Shown: one piece after another, positions 13,486 through 24,709 of the stretch
Numbering within the stretch: the stretch's first letter is position 1
Layout of the letters: each line of letters begins with the position of its first letter
Assembly: GCA_017311185.1 (NCBI GenBank)
Contig: JAESUZ010003395.1
Location: forward strand, 1-64,000
Length of the DNA: 64,000 nt
Reading direction: 5' to 3'
From: Proteles cristata cristata
Lineage: Eukaryota > Chordata > Mammalia > Carnivora > Hyaenidae
Program-made: the position numbers and the translations under genes
The notes under the pieces: generated by a model
What the model saw: only the letters and a program-made list of their open reading frames with translations
Databases searched by the model: none
Told to the model about the DNA's origin: nothing

Positions 13486-15044
13486 ATCGGTTTTAGACTT
13501 CCAGGGAAGATGGCAGAATAGGAGGATTCCCAGGTAACCTCATCCCACAGATACAACTAAATAACACCCACACCAGTGTAAATAACCCATAAAATGAGCT
13601 GAAGACGGTCAGAACAGACTCTCCACAGCTAAATATAGAGAAGAGGCCACATCGAAATGGGTAGGAAGGACAAAGATGTGGTCTGGAGATAAAGGAACCC
13701 ATGGATCTGTGAAGCAGTTATGGGAGGGACATATACAGAGGGCATGGAGAGGGCAGAGAAAAAGGCCTCACACCAGACCCACCACGTACCAGCAACACAT
13801 ATGGGAAAGACAAACCCCCATAATATTTGGTTTTGGAAACCAGAGGGGAGCTAATTTTGTGACTTCTCAAAATCAGTGGGTCTTCACATCTAGAGCTTTA
13901 AAATCAGTGAGCTCTACCCTGGGAAAGCCTGGAAGGTGAAAGGAAACTGAGCCCCTGCCCTTAAAGAGACAGCACAACAAATAGCCCTGGAGAGATACAG
14001 CATGGAAACAGGTGTTTGAAAAATACATGGGGGAATACCAGAGGGAGATTTATTTACTTATTTCACAGCACGTGCTGGAGAGGCAGGGATTGTTGGGAGA
14101 CTTCTCCATGAATAAAAAGAGCTGGCAGGCACCATTTCCCTACCCTATCCCACTTCCCAGACTATATACCCAGACCCTTGTGGAAATGAGCATGGTGCCA
14201 ATACTCTTCACCTAATTGTATACACCCAACACCCACCTCTACACTCTTCTGCCTCCACGAAGCTAGCCAGCCTCAGAGAGATGATTGAGTGGCTGCAGGT
14301 CCTCTCTCACAGTGAATCTACACAGATCTTCCTGGCACCACACACCCTTCCGCCATGCTCTCCTGTGGATTCACCCCCTCCAGCCCTGTGGCAGCTTTCT
14401 AAAACAGCTCCCAAGGCAGCATGCACCAACTCTGCTAACAATGTGGACCCCTTCCTGTATTCTCCAGCATACCTTCCCCCTCTAATTCACCCTTGGTTAG
14501 AGCCCATCCAAAGTGTTTCCACAGGCCTTGCAGTGTGGAAGCAGTCCCAATAAGAGCCAGCACCACTCCAAAGTGATTCCTCCCAGGGGAAAAGGGAAGA
14601 TAACCCCATATACCAGTCTGACTGCACTTCAGCAGCAGGCTGGGGCAGACATCTTGTCTGACTGCAGGCTCCACCTGCCAACAAAAGCTTCTCAGGGAAC
14701 AACAAAGGGAGAGTGGCCTGCGGTTGACTAATATCACATCTCTGGAAAGTGCCTGGTCTAACTCAACCCAAACCCAAAGTGGCCACAGATTGGCCCACTA
14801 AGAATACGAAGACCAAAGCCTGCCCACAACAGGCAAAGAGAGCCAAAACAGATGATGGACTAGACTGATTACAAAAGCAGCTCAGCCACAAATAGGGCAC
14901 ATGCAACAAACATAGGAGACATGCTAGGTTCTGGTAATAGGGGACACTGCAATGGCGACCACTACGGGACCTCTTCTTTGTAAGTCACTAATTTCAGGGC
15001 AGGAGATATAGTTGACCTTCCTAACACATATAAACAGACACAGA

Positions 15045-15905
15045 GAATTAGAAAAAATGAGTCAGAGGAATATGTCCCAAATGAAAAAAGAGGACAAGTC
15101 ACAGCAAGAGAGCTAAAAAAGCAAAACAAAACAAAACAGAGATAGTATGTCTGCTAGGGAATATAAGTTAATAGTTATAAAGATACTCACTGGACTTGAG
15201 AAAAGAGTAGAGGATCTCAGTGAGACCCTTAACAAAGAGATTAAGGGACACCTGGGTGGCTCAGTCAGTTAAGCGTCCGACTTTGGCTCAGGTCATGATC
15301 TCACGGTTCATGGGTTTGAGCCTCACGTGTGGCTCTGTGCTGACAGCTAGCTCAGAGCCTGGAACCTGTTTCAGATTCTGTGTCTCCCTCTCTCTCTGAC
15401 CCTCCCCTACTCACGCTCTCTCTCTCTCAGAAATAAATTAAACATTTAAAAATTAAAAAAAAAACAAAGAGATTAAAAACCATGAAAAAGAACCACTTGG
15501 AGATATAGAACTCAGCTGAAATTAAAAATACACTAGATGGAGTAAATAGTAAACTAGAAGAAACAGAAGAACAGATTAGCAATGTGGAGGACAGAATAAT
15601 GGAAAGCAATCAAGCTGAAGAAGACTTGGAAAATAGACTTAGGGAACTCAGCAACACCATCAAGTTTGCATTATAGGGATCCCAGAAGGAAAAGAGAGAG
15701 AAAAGGGTGGGGGGATGGGGGGGAAGAAAATGTATTTGAAGAAATTATAGCTGAAAACTTCGTGAATCTAAGGAAGGAAACAAATCCAGATCCAGGATGT
15801 ACAGAGATCTCAGAACAAGATCAATCCAAGGAGGTCCACACCAAGGCACTTAGTGATTAAAATGGTAAAAGGTAGTGATGAGAAAAGAAAACAGTTATAT
15901 ACGAG
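15045..15905 (+). pseudogene. decayed L1 ORF1 remnant
   Basis: L1 ORF1 encodes an RNA-binding, coiled-coil protein of the LINE-1 ribonucleoprotein. Here a Lys/Glu-rich, coiled-coil-like region is encoded around 15180-15240 and 15470-15660. A later block at 15720-15850 reads EEIIAENFVNLRKETN, close to the family's conserved EEIIAENFPNL-type segment. Stops and frameshifts break it, a G-rich tract (15708-15722) is expanded, and a SINE interrupts it. It cannot make a functional protein. Confidence 0.8.
15244..15462 (+). mobile_element. CAN-type (felid) SINE inserted in L1 ORF1
   Basis: It starts AGGGACACCTGGGTGGCTCA and ends in an A-rich tail. The 13-bp direct repeat AACAAAGAGATTA (15231-15243 and 15463-15475) flanks it. 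L1 sequence resumes directly after the second repeat, so the SINE is younger than the L1. Confidence 0.97.
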
Positions 15906-15909
15906 AGAA

Positions 15910-17797
15910 ACCTCTTAAGGCTACATCTCTCACAAGAGGGAGATGGTGATCATCACACCATTTTACCAGGGCAGACTTGCTTCTATCAGTTTTATTTGTT
16001 TATGCTTCCAGGCATGATTTTTTAAGGAAAAAATGTAGTTTGAGAATAAATGTGTTGGCAAATCCCTAGATTCTTGGTAGCAACATTAGAAAAAAACTGT
16101 ATCAACATGCTTTGCTGTTGTAAAAAAATGTAAAAATCATGTAAAAAATGATATCTATCTGTAATATATCTTGCTGGAATCTATACAGTAAGATGAAAAT
16201 ACATATTTTCAAATGTGAAGAGAAAAAATATATTAAAAGTAAGTTGATAAAAGTGAATATTAGGTCTGAAGCTTAATGTAGAATTTATACTTCTTGTAGA
16301 TTCTCAGTTTTGATTCAACTAGAAGACTAGAAATATGACACGCTATTTTCTATAATACATCTAACCCCTCAAATTACAAGTAAGGCCCATACTGAAATAG
16401 TCATTGTTTTATTAATAATAGTTAATAGTGTTTTATGTGTATTTAAACCTGTGTGAGCCTTCTTAATCTTATATATGAATGTGAGTACCGCATCTTAGAA
16501 AATTGGGATATTCATCATGATTTTATCTTCCCATCTAGTAAAAGGAGCTCTAAAATTTGGATATATCATGAAAGAGCAGTGTGTTCTATTGGTTTCTGAA
16601 GGTGACTTCTGTATATATTTTCATGCTGCCAAAGGAGAAGCACTCTTTCTAGAGTAAAAGTATAATAATCCCATTGTACTTCAAGCTAGCTACAACACTA
16701 CTGAAATGTTGCATTTTGTTCTTAGTAACATGCTTTAAGATTATTGACAAACTGGAAGATGATCAGAGATTACCAAATTCATGAAGGGTCTGAGTGCAGT
16801 GGAATTTCATGCCATCTGTTTGTTGGACATTAGAAGGATTTCTACGAAAGTATCATCAAGAGAAGCCTAAGAAGGTGGAGGTAGACATTTTAACTCTCTT
16901 CAGTCAATTTAGAACTCTAGAAGGTAATTGAACTTATTAGCCAGAGGGCAGAACTAAGACTAACAGTTGGAAATTCTGAGACAAATTACACTGATAGGAA
17001 CAAAATTTATGTATATATATGGTTTAAAAAAAAAAAAAGATGTGCTGCCTTCTGAAGTCCCGCATTTCTTAAAGATTTTAGATAAAAAGTGAAATAGGAA
17101 TGCTGAAGATTGATCAAAGGAAAATAGTATAACTTGACTTATAGATTCAATATCGGTAAGCACTGCAGCTATGTTGGAAGAAAATAGATATTGTAAGAAA
17201 CATAAGCACATGCAAAAATTGACACTCCCTCTTCTGTGGGAAGGTATGTTATATTCCTAAACATGACTCTTAGAAATATAAATAAACATTATCTTCCTTT
17301 GTTGTGTTTTGGTTGAAGAGGGTTTAGATGTCTCTTTTGAAAACTATATGTGAATTCTGAAGGAAGAAAATGTGTACTCATTTGTCTTGTTGATATTCTG
17401 CAGTTTGAATAGTTTGCAATAATAAAACAAGAGGAGGAAAAAAAACTAAATTATATCGCTAACTTCCTTTTAGGAATTTAGCATTTAAAAAAATACCCAC
17501 TTTCAACTATATAAGCAGAATTTTCCTTAATTAAAAAAATAAGTTTAAGGAAAATGACTTGTAGAATTTTTTAAAAAGTTACCTTCCATGTACGTGTTCA
17601 TCATGCTTTACCTTTCAACACCTGCAAATGTTTCAGTTACATTCATGCATATATTTCTTTAAAAATACTTGCAGATAGAATTCCTTTTTCTTCTCACTTT
17701 TGAAAAGAAGAATAATTTCTAATAGCCACTATCAGAACTGTTATTTCTAGCAATATAAATTAGATAACCAGCTAGGTGTTTTCATTTTTAAAATGTG
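15910..17797. other. unassigned stretch, no gene seen
   Basis: AT-rich sequence with open frames no longer than 83 codons and no recognised repeat family. Confidence 0.4.
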
Positions 17798-17806
17798 TCT
17801 GAGTTC

Positions 17807-18015
17807 TGGGTGCCTGGGTGGCTCAGTTAGTTAAGTGTCTGACTTCAGCTCAGGTCATGATACCACGGTTTGTAGTTTGAGCCTTGCATCAGGCTCTTCT
17901 TCGGAGACTGCTTCTTCCTTTGGATCCTGCTTCAGATCCTCTCTCCCCCTCCCCCCCGCCCCTCACCTCCCCTACTCGTTCTCTCTCTCTCTTTTTCTCT
18001 CTCTCAAAATATATA
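17807..18015 (+). mobile_element. CAN-type (felid) SINE with 9-bp target duplication
   Basis: Head TGGGTGCCTGGGTGGCTCAG, CT/C-rich middle and A/T tail. TCTGAGTTC flanks it (17798-17806 and 18016-18024). The 117-codon frame beginning at 17884 starts inside this SINE and is treated as spurious. Confidence 0.96.
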
Positions 18016-18432
18016 TCTGAGTTCCTACAGGAAAGACACAAATGTTTTGTGAATTCAGGAGAAAGGTACCCAAGTAAAGAAAGAAAGAGGAAAGGCATGA
18101 GTGGGAGTAAGCATGAGAATGAGGGACTATATGCTGAATCTGTGCTAGACAAAGTCACTAGAAGCAGAAAGAGGAGAAGCTATGACCTCTTTTTGGTATC
18201 CCGCCACTTTGAGAGAGAAATAAGAAGTGAATATTGAATTTATCCCTGTATTTCTTGAATTGGAATGAAAATAGCTCTAAATTATTCCCTGTGTTATGTT
18301 TGTTTCAAAACTACTTTACATCTTCAAGGAGATTTCTCCAATGGTTAAGGTGCAGAAGTAACCAGCTAGTAGTCATCTGGTTGAGCTCAGGCCAGATGAC
18401 TGCTTTGTTTAGCCAGCACACTACTTGTTTTT

Positions 18433-18643
18433 CAACTTTTATTAAATGTTTATTTTTGAGAGAGAGAGAGACAGAGTATAAGCAGGGGAAGGGCAGAGAG
18501 AGAGGAAGATATAGAATCTGAAGCAGGGTCCAAGCTCTCAACTGTCAACACAGAGTCCAACATGGGGCTCAAACTCATAGGCTATGAGATCATGACCTGA
18601 ACCAAAGTCAGATGCTCAATAAACTGAGCCACCCAGGTACCCC
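18433..18643 (-). mobile_element. CAN-type (felid) SINE with 11-bp target duplication
   Basis: Reverse-strand copy ending GAGCCACCCAGGTACCCC, flanked by TACTTGTTTTT at 18422-18432 and 18644-18654. It lies about 420 bp from an opposite-strand SINE at 17807. Confidence 0.97.
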
Positions 18644-18659
18644 TACTTGTTTTTAAATT

Positions 18660-19985
18660 GAAACCAAATGCCTTTGAGCGAGTTGTGAACTCTCCATTTT
18701 TCCTTAGTCCTCACCGTTTCCACTGTTGCCTTGCCTACTTCATTCATTTGTATACCTTGCCTGATCTCTGGAGGCACTTGAGTTTCAGACACTTGAGACA
18801 CAGAACAAATCACATGGAACAAAAATTAGTTAGATCTGGGCTATGGAATGAGAAGTAGCTGGAACCCAACTGAACCACAGAGAGTGATTGACCTAGACAT
18901 GACAGCTAAGAATAAAAATTATATTGAGAAGTTAATAGCAGAGGAAAAACTACTTCTTTGGAAGAAGGAGGATAAATGATCTCCATAGACTACAATGCTG
19001 ATGAGAGCTCCAGTGATGTGGCATTGATTGTGATCACTGATGGCCCTTGAAGAACCTCTTCCAGGGATACTTGACTCACCTCTACCCCCTTCCCTTAGGA
19101 GTCTGGGAGGAAAGGAGTATAAGAACAATTGCTTCACTGGCCTGTGTGAGGTGAGAGGGCTACCCATGGATGTTTTGACTTTGTGCTGCTGTGCTCTGAA
19201 ATATGACATGCATCAAAAATAAAATATATAATATTTGTATTAAAGTTTTCTTATATAATGTTGACAACTTTGTTATATGCTGTTAAACATCTCATAAATA
19301 GCTATAACTTATAATACACCATAAACGTGTTGTTTGCTATGAATTTTTAGCTTTATTTCTTATTTCTTTGACAGTTTCTTAAGGTGAAGTATATAGCATT
19401 TTTCGTTGAATGTAATTTTCAGGATGTGCCATTCCTTATCGACAAAACTATTTCCAATTAAATGATATTTCTGAAGTAAAAGTTCCCAACATATTTTTTT
19501 TTTCTGAGAAAGAGAGGTAGAAATGTATTAATGTTTTCTTTACTTATGAATTAGTAGATGCAGCCGCATCATCAAAGTGGATAATATTTATTGTGGGACA
19601 GTAGAAATTATAACTAAAAAGTCAAGGTTTATTTAAACATTTGTGAAGTAACAAATTAGCATACTGAAGACCGCAAGGGAACTTAAATACCTGTCACTCT
19701 TAGAATCTGTGCATTGTGCACAGAATATATTTTTATCCTTTATTGCTTACTCATCTCCCCGATTCCATTCTTTTAAATGCCTGCTGGCCCTCACTCTGAC
19801 TCCTACTTTATGGAATAATGTAGAGTCCATAAATGTTCCAGCTATCTCTTTGAGACTTTGCAAATGTGAATTTCTTCTTGGTTCTTCATCCCAATTTCTT
19901 ATTAATCAAAGTCCTACTCATCCTTGGGTGAACCTTTTCTTACAGGTACAGATAGTGATTATTTCAGGTCCATAAATATTCTGTC
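18660..19985. other. unassigned stretch, no gene seen
   Basis: Open frames up to 96 codons on either strand overlap one another and show no domain. No repeat family was assigned. Confidence 0.4.
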
Positions 19986-19994
19986 CCAAGCGTC

Positions 19995-20105
19995 CTACCT
20001 TTGTAGCAGTAAATAAGCTACACACAAGGCACAAATAAATGGGCGTGTCTCTGTTCCAATAAAACTTTATTTACACAAAAAGGTACTAATGGGCCATAGG
20101 TTGTT
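19995..20105 (+). mobile_element. hAT-Charlie-type MER fragment
   Basis: AATGGGCGTGTCTCTGTTCC, AATAAAACTTTATTTACACA and 'actaatgggccataggttg' match in order the 3' half of a common eutherian MER element ('gtggctgtgttccaataaaactttatttacaaaa ... gggccatagtttg'). Only the right part is present. Confidence 0.7.
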
Positions 20106-20109
20106 CTTC

Positions 20110-21060
20110 CTAGCATTAGAATTCAATTCAAATATAATTCAGAGATGTGATCATTGAACGCCATGTCTGAATAGACATCATACTCTATTGTAATCCTTGG
20201 AATAATTTTCAAAATTTCAGACTGTATTGTTAGACGTGAGACATTAGAGGTAGGGAAAATGGCATAATCATTCCTCTGTCATAGTACCTGATACTTGTCT
20301 GTGTGATATAAGTAAACTAAGGTGCCTTTGGCTATTTTCTGAGGCATGAAGAATAAGCGTGAGGTTATCAAACCTATTTTTAAAAGCCTCCAAAAATAGT
20401 GTGTGGAAAAATAATGAAGCCAATTTTCAACACTGCCTAGAAGATCACTATGTCTCATATGAATAATGTCAGACTGATCTGTTTCCATTTTGTGAGAAAG
20501 GGAAAAAAATCTTTCTTTTTAATGTGGAAAAAGTCTTGTTGAAAGTTTATTATGGACTGAACATTTTTCTAGACATTTGGGTTTTTAAGGAGGAGGGGAA
20601 TATAGCAAATGGGGTGAGACTAGTATTGAGTAATGTCATCTCAATGTTATTTTTAAACTAGTTATGATTTTTAGAGCCTTTAATAATTCCAAAGAGAAAA
20701 TATATACTAAGTATATTGCTAACACCTGGTGGAGAAGCCTCAATTAAGTCCTAGAGGAAAAAGAAAAGACATTTACTTGACAAAAGTATACAAAGAAGTT
20801 ATGTGTCAACAGAATAAAAGCACAAGAGATTGTGACTAATTGCATAAGAAAAAGGAGACAAATACTAAATGAAAAAGAATTCCTTTGACCTGTATAGCAG
20901 GAACAGTTTCTATGGAAGTAGAACAGAAGGTGATTTCATCATAAACATAGACCGTTACTCTCCAAGATAATTAAAGAGGGTGTGGAAGCCCATTTGACCT
21001 GCCATATTAAATATCCTTAAATGTCTTTCTCTTCACAGTATTAAAACCAACTAATAAATA
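20110..21060. other. unassigned stretch, no gene seen
   Basis: No open frame above 70 codons and no recognised repeat. Confidence 0.4.
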
Positions 21061-21064
21061 CCTG

Positions 21065-21612
21065 TGGGACTTAAAGTAAAACCTCATGCCACAGCATGCC
21101 CTACCAAGTCTTGCAAGATCTGGCCCCTCCAGCATCTCTGATAAACACCATCACCTTCACTGCTTACCAAGCTCCGCTCTCACCAGCCTTTCAGCTGTTT
21201 AGAAAACAAGATCTTTTCACCTTCAGGCTTTTTCTTTGGATACTTCCTCTACTTGATAAGCTCTTTATCTAGATTTTTGCTTCTTCTCTTCATTTTAGAT
21301 CTGTGCTGAAATGTTACCTTCTTAGGAGGTAGCCACCTACTAAGAAGTGGAGCCACAAGTTTAACTAGCCACCAGTTAAACAGCCCTCCACTTCTGCTTC
21401 ATCCCAGCCCTACGTATTATCCTGTTTTCATATATCAGTATCTGACGTTCATTAAGTTCTTTATATGGTTGTTTATTATTTGAATTTCCCAACAGAACCC
21501 AAGCCTCATAAGCAACAGGAATTTTTCTCTCTTGTTTACCTCTTTTTGCCTATTGTTGGGAACGTGATTGGCATCCTGTGGAACAAAGTGAATATTTGTT
21601 GAAGGCATGGCT
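21065..21612 (+). mobile_element. L2 LINE 3' end fragment
   Basis: Motif order matches L2: TTGCAAGATCTGGCCCCTCC, then 'gctctcaccagcctttcagctgttt', 'gctgaaatgttaccttcttagga', 'cccaagcctcataagcaacagga' and finally 'gtgaatatttgttgaaggcatgg'. The last motif is the characteristic L2 terminus. Confidence 0.75.
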
Positions 21613-21900
21613 ATTTACAAATTAGCCATTTGGACAAAAAAAAAGTTCAAGAAGAGCTTCCCCTTTCCCTACAATGAAATTGTTTGTATAGGTTTTAATG
21701 TATGGATATGACATTAAGGAAACATAATGAACACTGAGTTTATTTAAGATGATTTATTAGATTAAAAGTTATGGATTAGGTAACCTCTTTTTATATCTTC
21801 CTTAGCTTTATTTATGTGTTTATTTTCTCAGCAGCCACCCATCTCCTGTCTCTCAGAGAAAATCCCAGATAATCTTCTTTTATTCTGATGCTTATTTAAA

Positions 21901-22120
21901 ACCTGGCTTAGTCGGTTAAGTGTCTGACTTCTGCTCAGGTCATGCCCTTACGGTTTGCGAGTCTGAACACCCAATTGGACTCTGTGCAGACAGCTCGGAG
22001 CCTGGAACCTGCTTTGGATTCTGTGTCTCCTTCTCTCTCTGCCCCTCGCCTGCATGGACTCTGTCTCTCTCTCAAGAATAAACATTAAAAATAAAAAACG
22101 AAAATAAATGAATAAATAAA
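21901..22120 (+). mobile_element. CAN-type (felid) SINE, 5' truncated
   Basis: It starts inside the head (ACCTGGCTTAGTCGGTTAAG) and includes the CT-rich segment and the AATAAACATTAAAAATAAA tail. It lies about 245 bp upstream of an inverted SINE copy. Confidence 0.92.
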
Positions 22121-22364
22121 AAAATTAAATGTCCAAGATTATAGTAAAAATAGACTTTCTTTCAATTTTAAAAAACGTGTGGAATTATTTCAGAATAAAG
22201 CATTAAGTGTTGAGTCATTTGTGACATTTCAGTTTAATATTAAAGACTTTTATTTAATGTAGTAAAGGGCATTCCTTTTCAATATACCATGTAGCAGGTA
22301 TTAAACAGTAAAAAGCACAGGAACATTATGAATGCTCTGATGGAATAATGCACTGTGATTCTTT

Positions 22365-22587
22365 CATTTATTAAAAAATTTTTTTTAATGTTTATTTCTG
22401 AGAGAGAGAGACAGTGTGAGCGGGGGAGGGTCAGAGAGAGAGGGAGACACAGAATCTGAAGCAGGCTCCAGGCTCTGAGCTGGCTGTCAGCACGGAACGC
22501 AACACGGGACTCGATCCCACAAACTGTGAGATCATGACCTGAGCCAAAGTCGGACGCTTAACTGACTGAGTCACCCAGCAACCCCTA
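22365..22587 (-). mobile_element. CAN-type (felid) SINE
   Basis: Reverse-strand copy with T-rich tail complement, GA-rich segment and the terminal 'gagtcacccagcaacccc'. The flanking TGATTCTTT (22356-22364 and 22588-22596) is a short target duplication. Confidence 0.96.
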
Positions 22588-22925
22588 TGATTCTTTATTT
22601 TAAAGTCATTTTTCTACCTAGGTTTTAAGGCACATATTTAAGAAATGTAGAGCATTTACCTATTAAATTTAAAAAGACTTTTTCAGTATTAAAAAAACAA
22701 GAATTCTAGTTCTCTATGGACTGCACTGTTTGTTGGAAAATAACATATAGAGAAAATATTATCTGCCCTGTTCTACCACTGTGAATATCAACATTCTTGA
22801 TATGCCAGAATTTGTTAAAGCTAATTTAGTCCAGACTATATTCTGTTTGTGAAACGCCCAGAGATCGGAAGACCCCCAAAATCAAACCACCAGAGACCAG
22901 AGTCAAAGCCAAGCGGCGAGGGTTG

Positions 22926-22931
22926 TTTATT
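22926..22931 (-). promoter_or_regulatory. LTR polyadenylation signal AATAAA
   Basis: Minus-strand AATAAA about 75 bp downstream of the LTR TATA box, consistent with an R-region poly-A signal. Confidence 0.75.
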
Positions 22932-23004
22932 TGCAGGTTCGAACCTGGACCTCCGCGCACTCGTTGCCGGTGACGCTAAGAGGCCCTGAACAAAGCCTTT
23001 GCAG

Positions 23005-23014
23005 CCTTTTTATA
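23005..23014 (-). promoter_or_regulatory. LTR TATA box
   Basis: Minus-strand TATAAAAAGG, close to a consensus TATA box, between the CCAAT motifs and the AATAAA of the solo LTR. It may retain promoter activity. This is inference from sequence only. Confidence 0.7.
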
Positions 23015-23440
23015 GACAGAAGTAAACAAGTCATGGGGAGGGACAGGAGATTTCCATGGTTACAAGTTTGCCATTGGTTAACATTCAAATGTGAACATAT
23101 ACCGCATCTGATTGGTTCCCGCCATCAGGTTTTTGGCGGGATCCAATTATAACACTTGGGATACCTTTGAATTCAGCCTATCATAGAGCGAGTTTAAAGT
23201 CTTGTTTGGCGACTAACAGGTTAACATCTCTCTCTCCAGGCCCTTCCCTCAGCAAGGTAGGGGGTAGCCGCTGGCCTTTTCGGATTGGCTTCCGCCAAGG
23301 TGGGGTGGTGGGGTGACAGAGGGAACATGAAGCTAGTCAGTTGGGCAATCCGGTGACGGGAAAGCAAGCCTTAAGCATTGTTACAGAAGCAGAAAGAGCT
23401 GGTTAAGTTTTTGGTTTAGTTTATCTAGGCCTCTCATTTG

Positions 23441-24450
23441 AGGTCAAGATATTGTATCTTCTACTTGTGAAACTTAGTGGATCTATTGCTTAATTTATTT
23501 ATATAAGGACATATATTTCAAGATATTGATTACTTAGAAATCTAATAAATGCTAGTAAAATAGAATTTATATTATAGATTAAAGTAGGTATCATTGTTGC
23601 AACCTATACTACTAATAAATGCAAATATGAGTGACGTAGTTCATTTTAGAATGGTAATAATTTACACTTCAGTTCTCAATAAGTTTTCATGTAACAACCA
23701 CCAAGGGCATTTAAAATGAGAGATTCAGTGAAATCATATACTAAAAATTATTACTGAAGGGCCTGAAAATGCTTCTCATCCCCAGTAAGTGATGCATAAA
23801 GGAAATGTCTGCCTGCCTTTTGCTGTTTCAAAGTGGAATCTTTTAGCTAATGTGTCTCTCATCCTTTTAGGGCTTGTAACCTTCATGCTTTCATTTTTTT
23901 CAAATTTTATGTGAATATAAACCATTTCTTCCGTGATACATGGTCTTAGTACCCTTTGAGTTTAGCTAATTTGCTTTTTTTTCCTTTTTTTTTTAATTTC
24001 CTTCTCTCTCTCTCTTTTTCCCTCTTCTTCGTTTTAATGGCAAAGGACCTTCAACGCAGCAAGCATTCCTTGATTATTTCTAGCTATTCATGCAGAATTT
24101 CTCTGGTTGCACACTGAGAAAACCCCGTAATTACAAGGATATTTATGATAGCAGCCCTGCTATTTCAGGGAACTACATTATAGTTCACACTAAAAATAAA
24201 AGGGCAACATATTTTGCATGCTGGTAGCTGCTTTCCCTTGATAGATGCACTTGCTTTTTCCATAGACTTAAATTTATCCTTCACCATCTGCTCTGCAAGT
24301 ACTCCAGAAAATACAATATTGCAGTCTGAATTCCCTTGAAAGTAAGTTACTCTTCCTCTCCAGGGATTTCCTTGTAGGATTCTTAGTTTATACCTGCATA
24401 CAAATGCCCCATATTTGGAGAACTCTAGTCATTTTGCACTTCAATTTAGA
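23441..24450. other. repeat-poor stretch, no gene seen
   Basis: No recognised repeat and no long open frame. The part at 24040-24370 is less AT-monotonous and free of low-complexity sequence, so it is a possible conserved non-coding segment. Confidence 0.4.
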
Positions 24451-24463
24451 GAGAAGTTGGGAG

Positions 24464-24690
24464 GGGCGCCTGGATGGCTTAGTCAGTTAAGCGTCTGATT
24501 TTTGCTTAGGTCATGATCTCGCGGTTCATGGGTTCGAGCCCCACGTCGGGCTCTGTGCTGACTGCCAGCTCAGAGCCTGGAGCCTGTTTCAGTCTGTGAC
24601 TCCCTCTCTCTCTGACCCTCCCCTGCTCACACTGTCTCTGTCTCTGTCTCTGTCTCTCTCCTAGAAATAAATAAAACATTAAAAAAAATT
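24464..24690 (+). mobile_element. CAN-type (felid) SINE, well preserved
   Basis: Head GGGCGCCTGGATGGCTTAGT, B-box-like GGGTTCGAGCCCC, CT-rich tract with (GTCTCT)n, and tail AAATAAATAAAACATTAAAAA. The 12-bp duplication AGAAGTTGGGAG flanks it (24452-24463 and 24691-24702). Confidence 0.97.
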
Positions 24691-24709
24691 AGAAGTTGGG
24701 AGAGCATCT

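Larger units (their letters stand above)
13492..15905 (+). mobile_element. carnivore L1 fragment: 5'UTR plus ORF1 region, 3' half missing
   Basis: It begins with CCAGGGAAGATGGCAGAATAGGAGG and continues with 'gatacaactaaataacaccc', 'agaacagactctccacagcta' and 'gaggccacatcgaaatgggtagga', the typical start of carnivore L1 5'UTRs. The 5'UTR runs to about 15040 and is followed by ORF1-like sequence. The ORF1 part is split by a SINE at 15244-15462, and similarity stops near 15905 with no ORF2 or poly-A. This is unusual because most L1 copies lose the 5' end rather than the 3' end. Confidence 0.85.
22850..23436 (-). mobile_element. solo LTR of a class I (gamma-type) endogenous retrovirus
   Basis: The 587-bp unit begins TG and ends CA, and is flanked by the 4-bp direct repeat TTTG (22846-22849 and 23437-23440), the length typical of class I ERVs. 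On the minus strand it carries several CCAAT motifs (complements at about 23074, 23112 and 23284), a TATAAAAAGG box (about 23005-23014) and an AATAAA signal (22926-22931), which is the U3-R-U5 order. It has no internal retroviral genes, so it is most simply a solo LTR left by recombination. It is related to the LTR at 40539-41154. Confidence 0.88.

Noticed and set aside
17884..18237. 117-codon plus-strand frame
   Set aside because: It begins inside the CT-rich part of a SINE and continues into unassigned DNA. It has no start context or family signature.
22931..23152. 73-codon plus-strand frame in GC-richer sequence
   Set aside because: It runs antisense through a solo LTR promoter region. 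The higher GC reflects LTR composition, not a gene.
24464..24560. tRNA-like A-box and B-box sequence
   Set aside because: The GGGTTCGAGCCCC motif is the tRNA-derived head of a SINE. A cloverleaf acceptor stem is not formed and the CT-rich SINE body follows.
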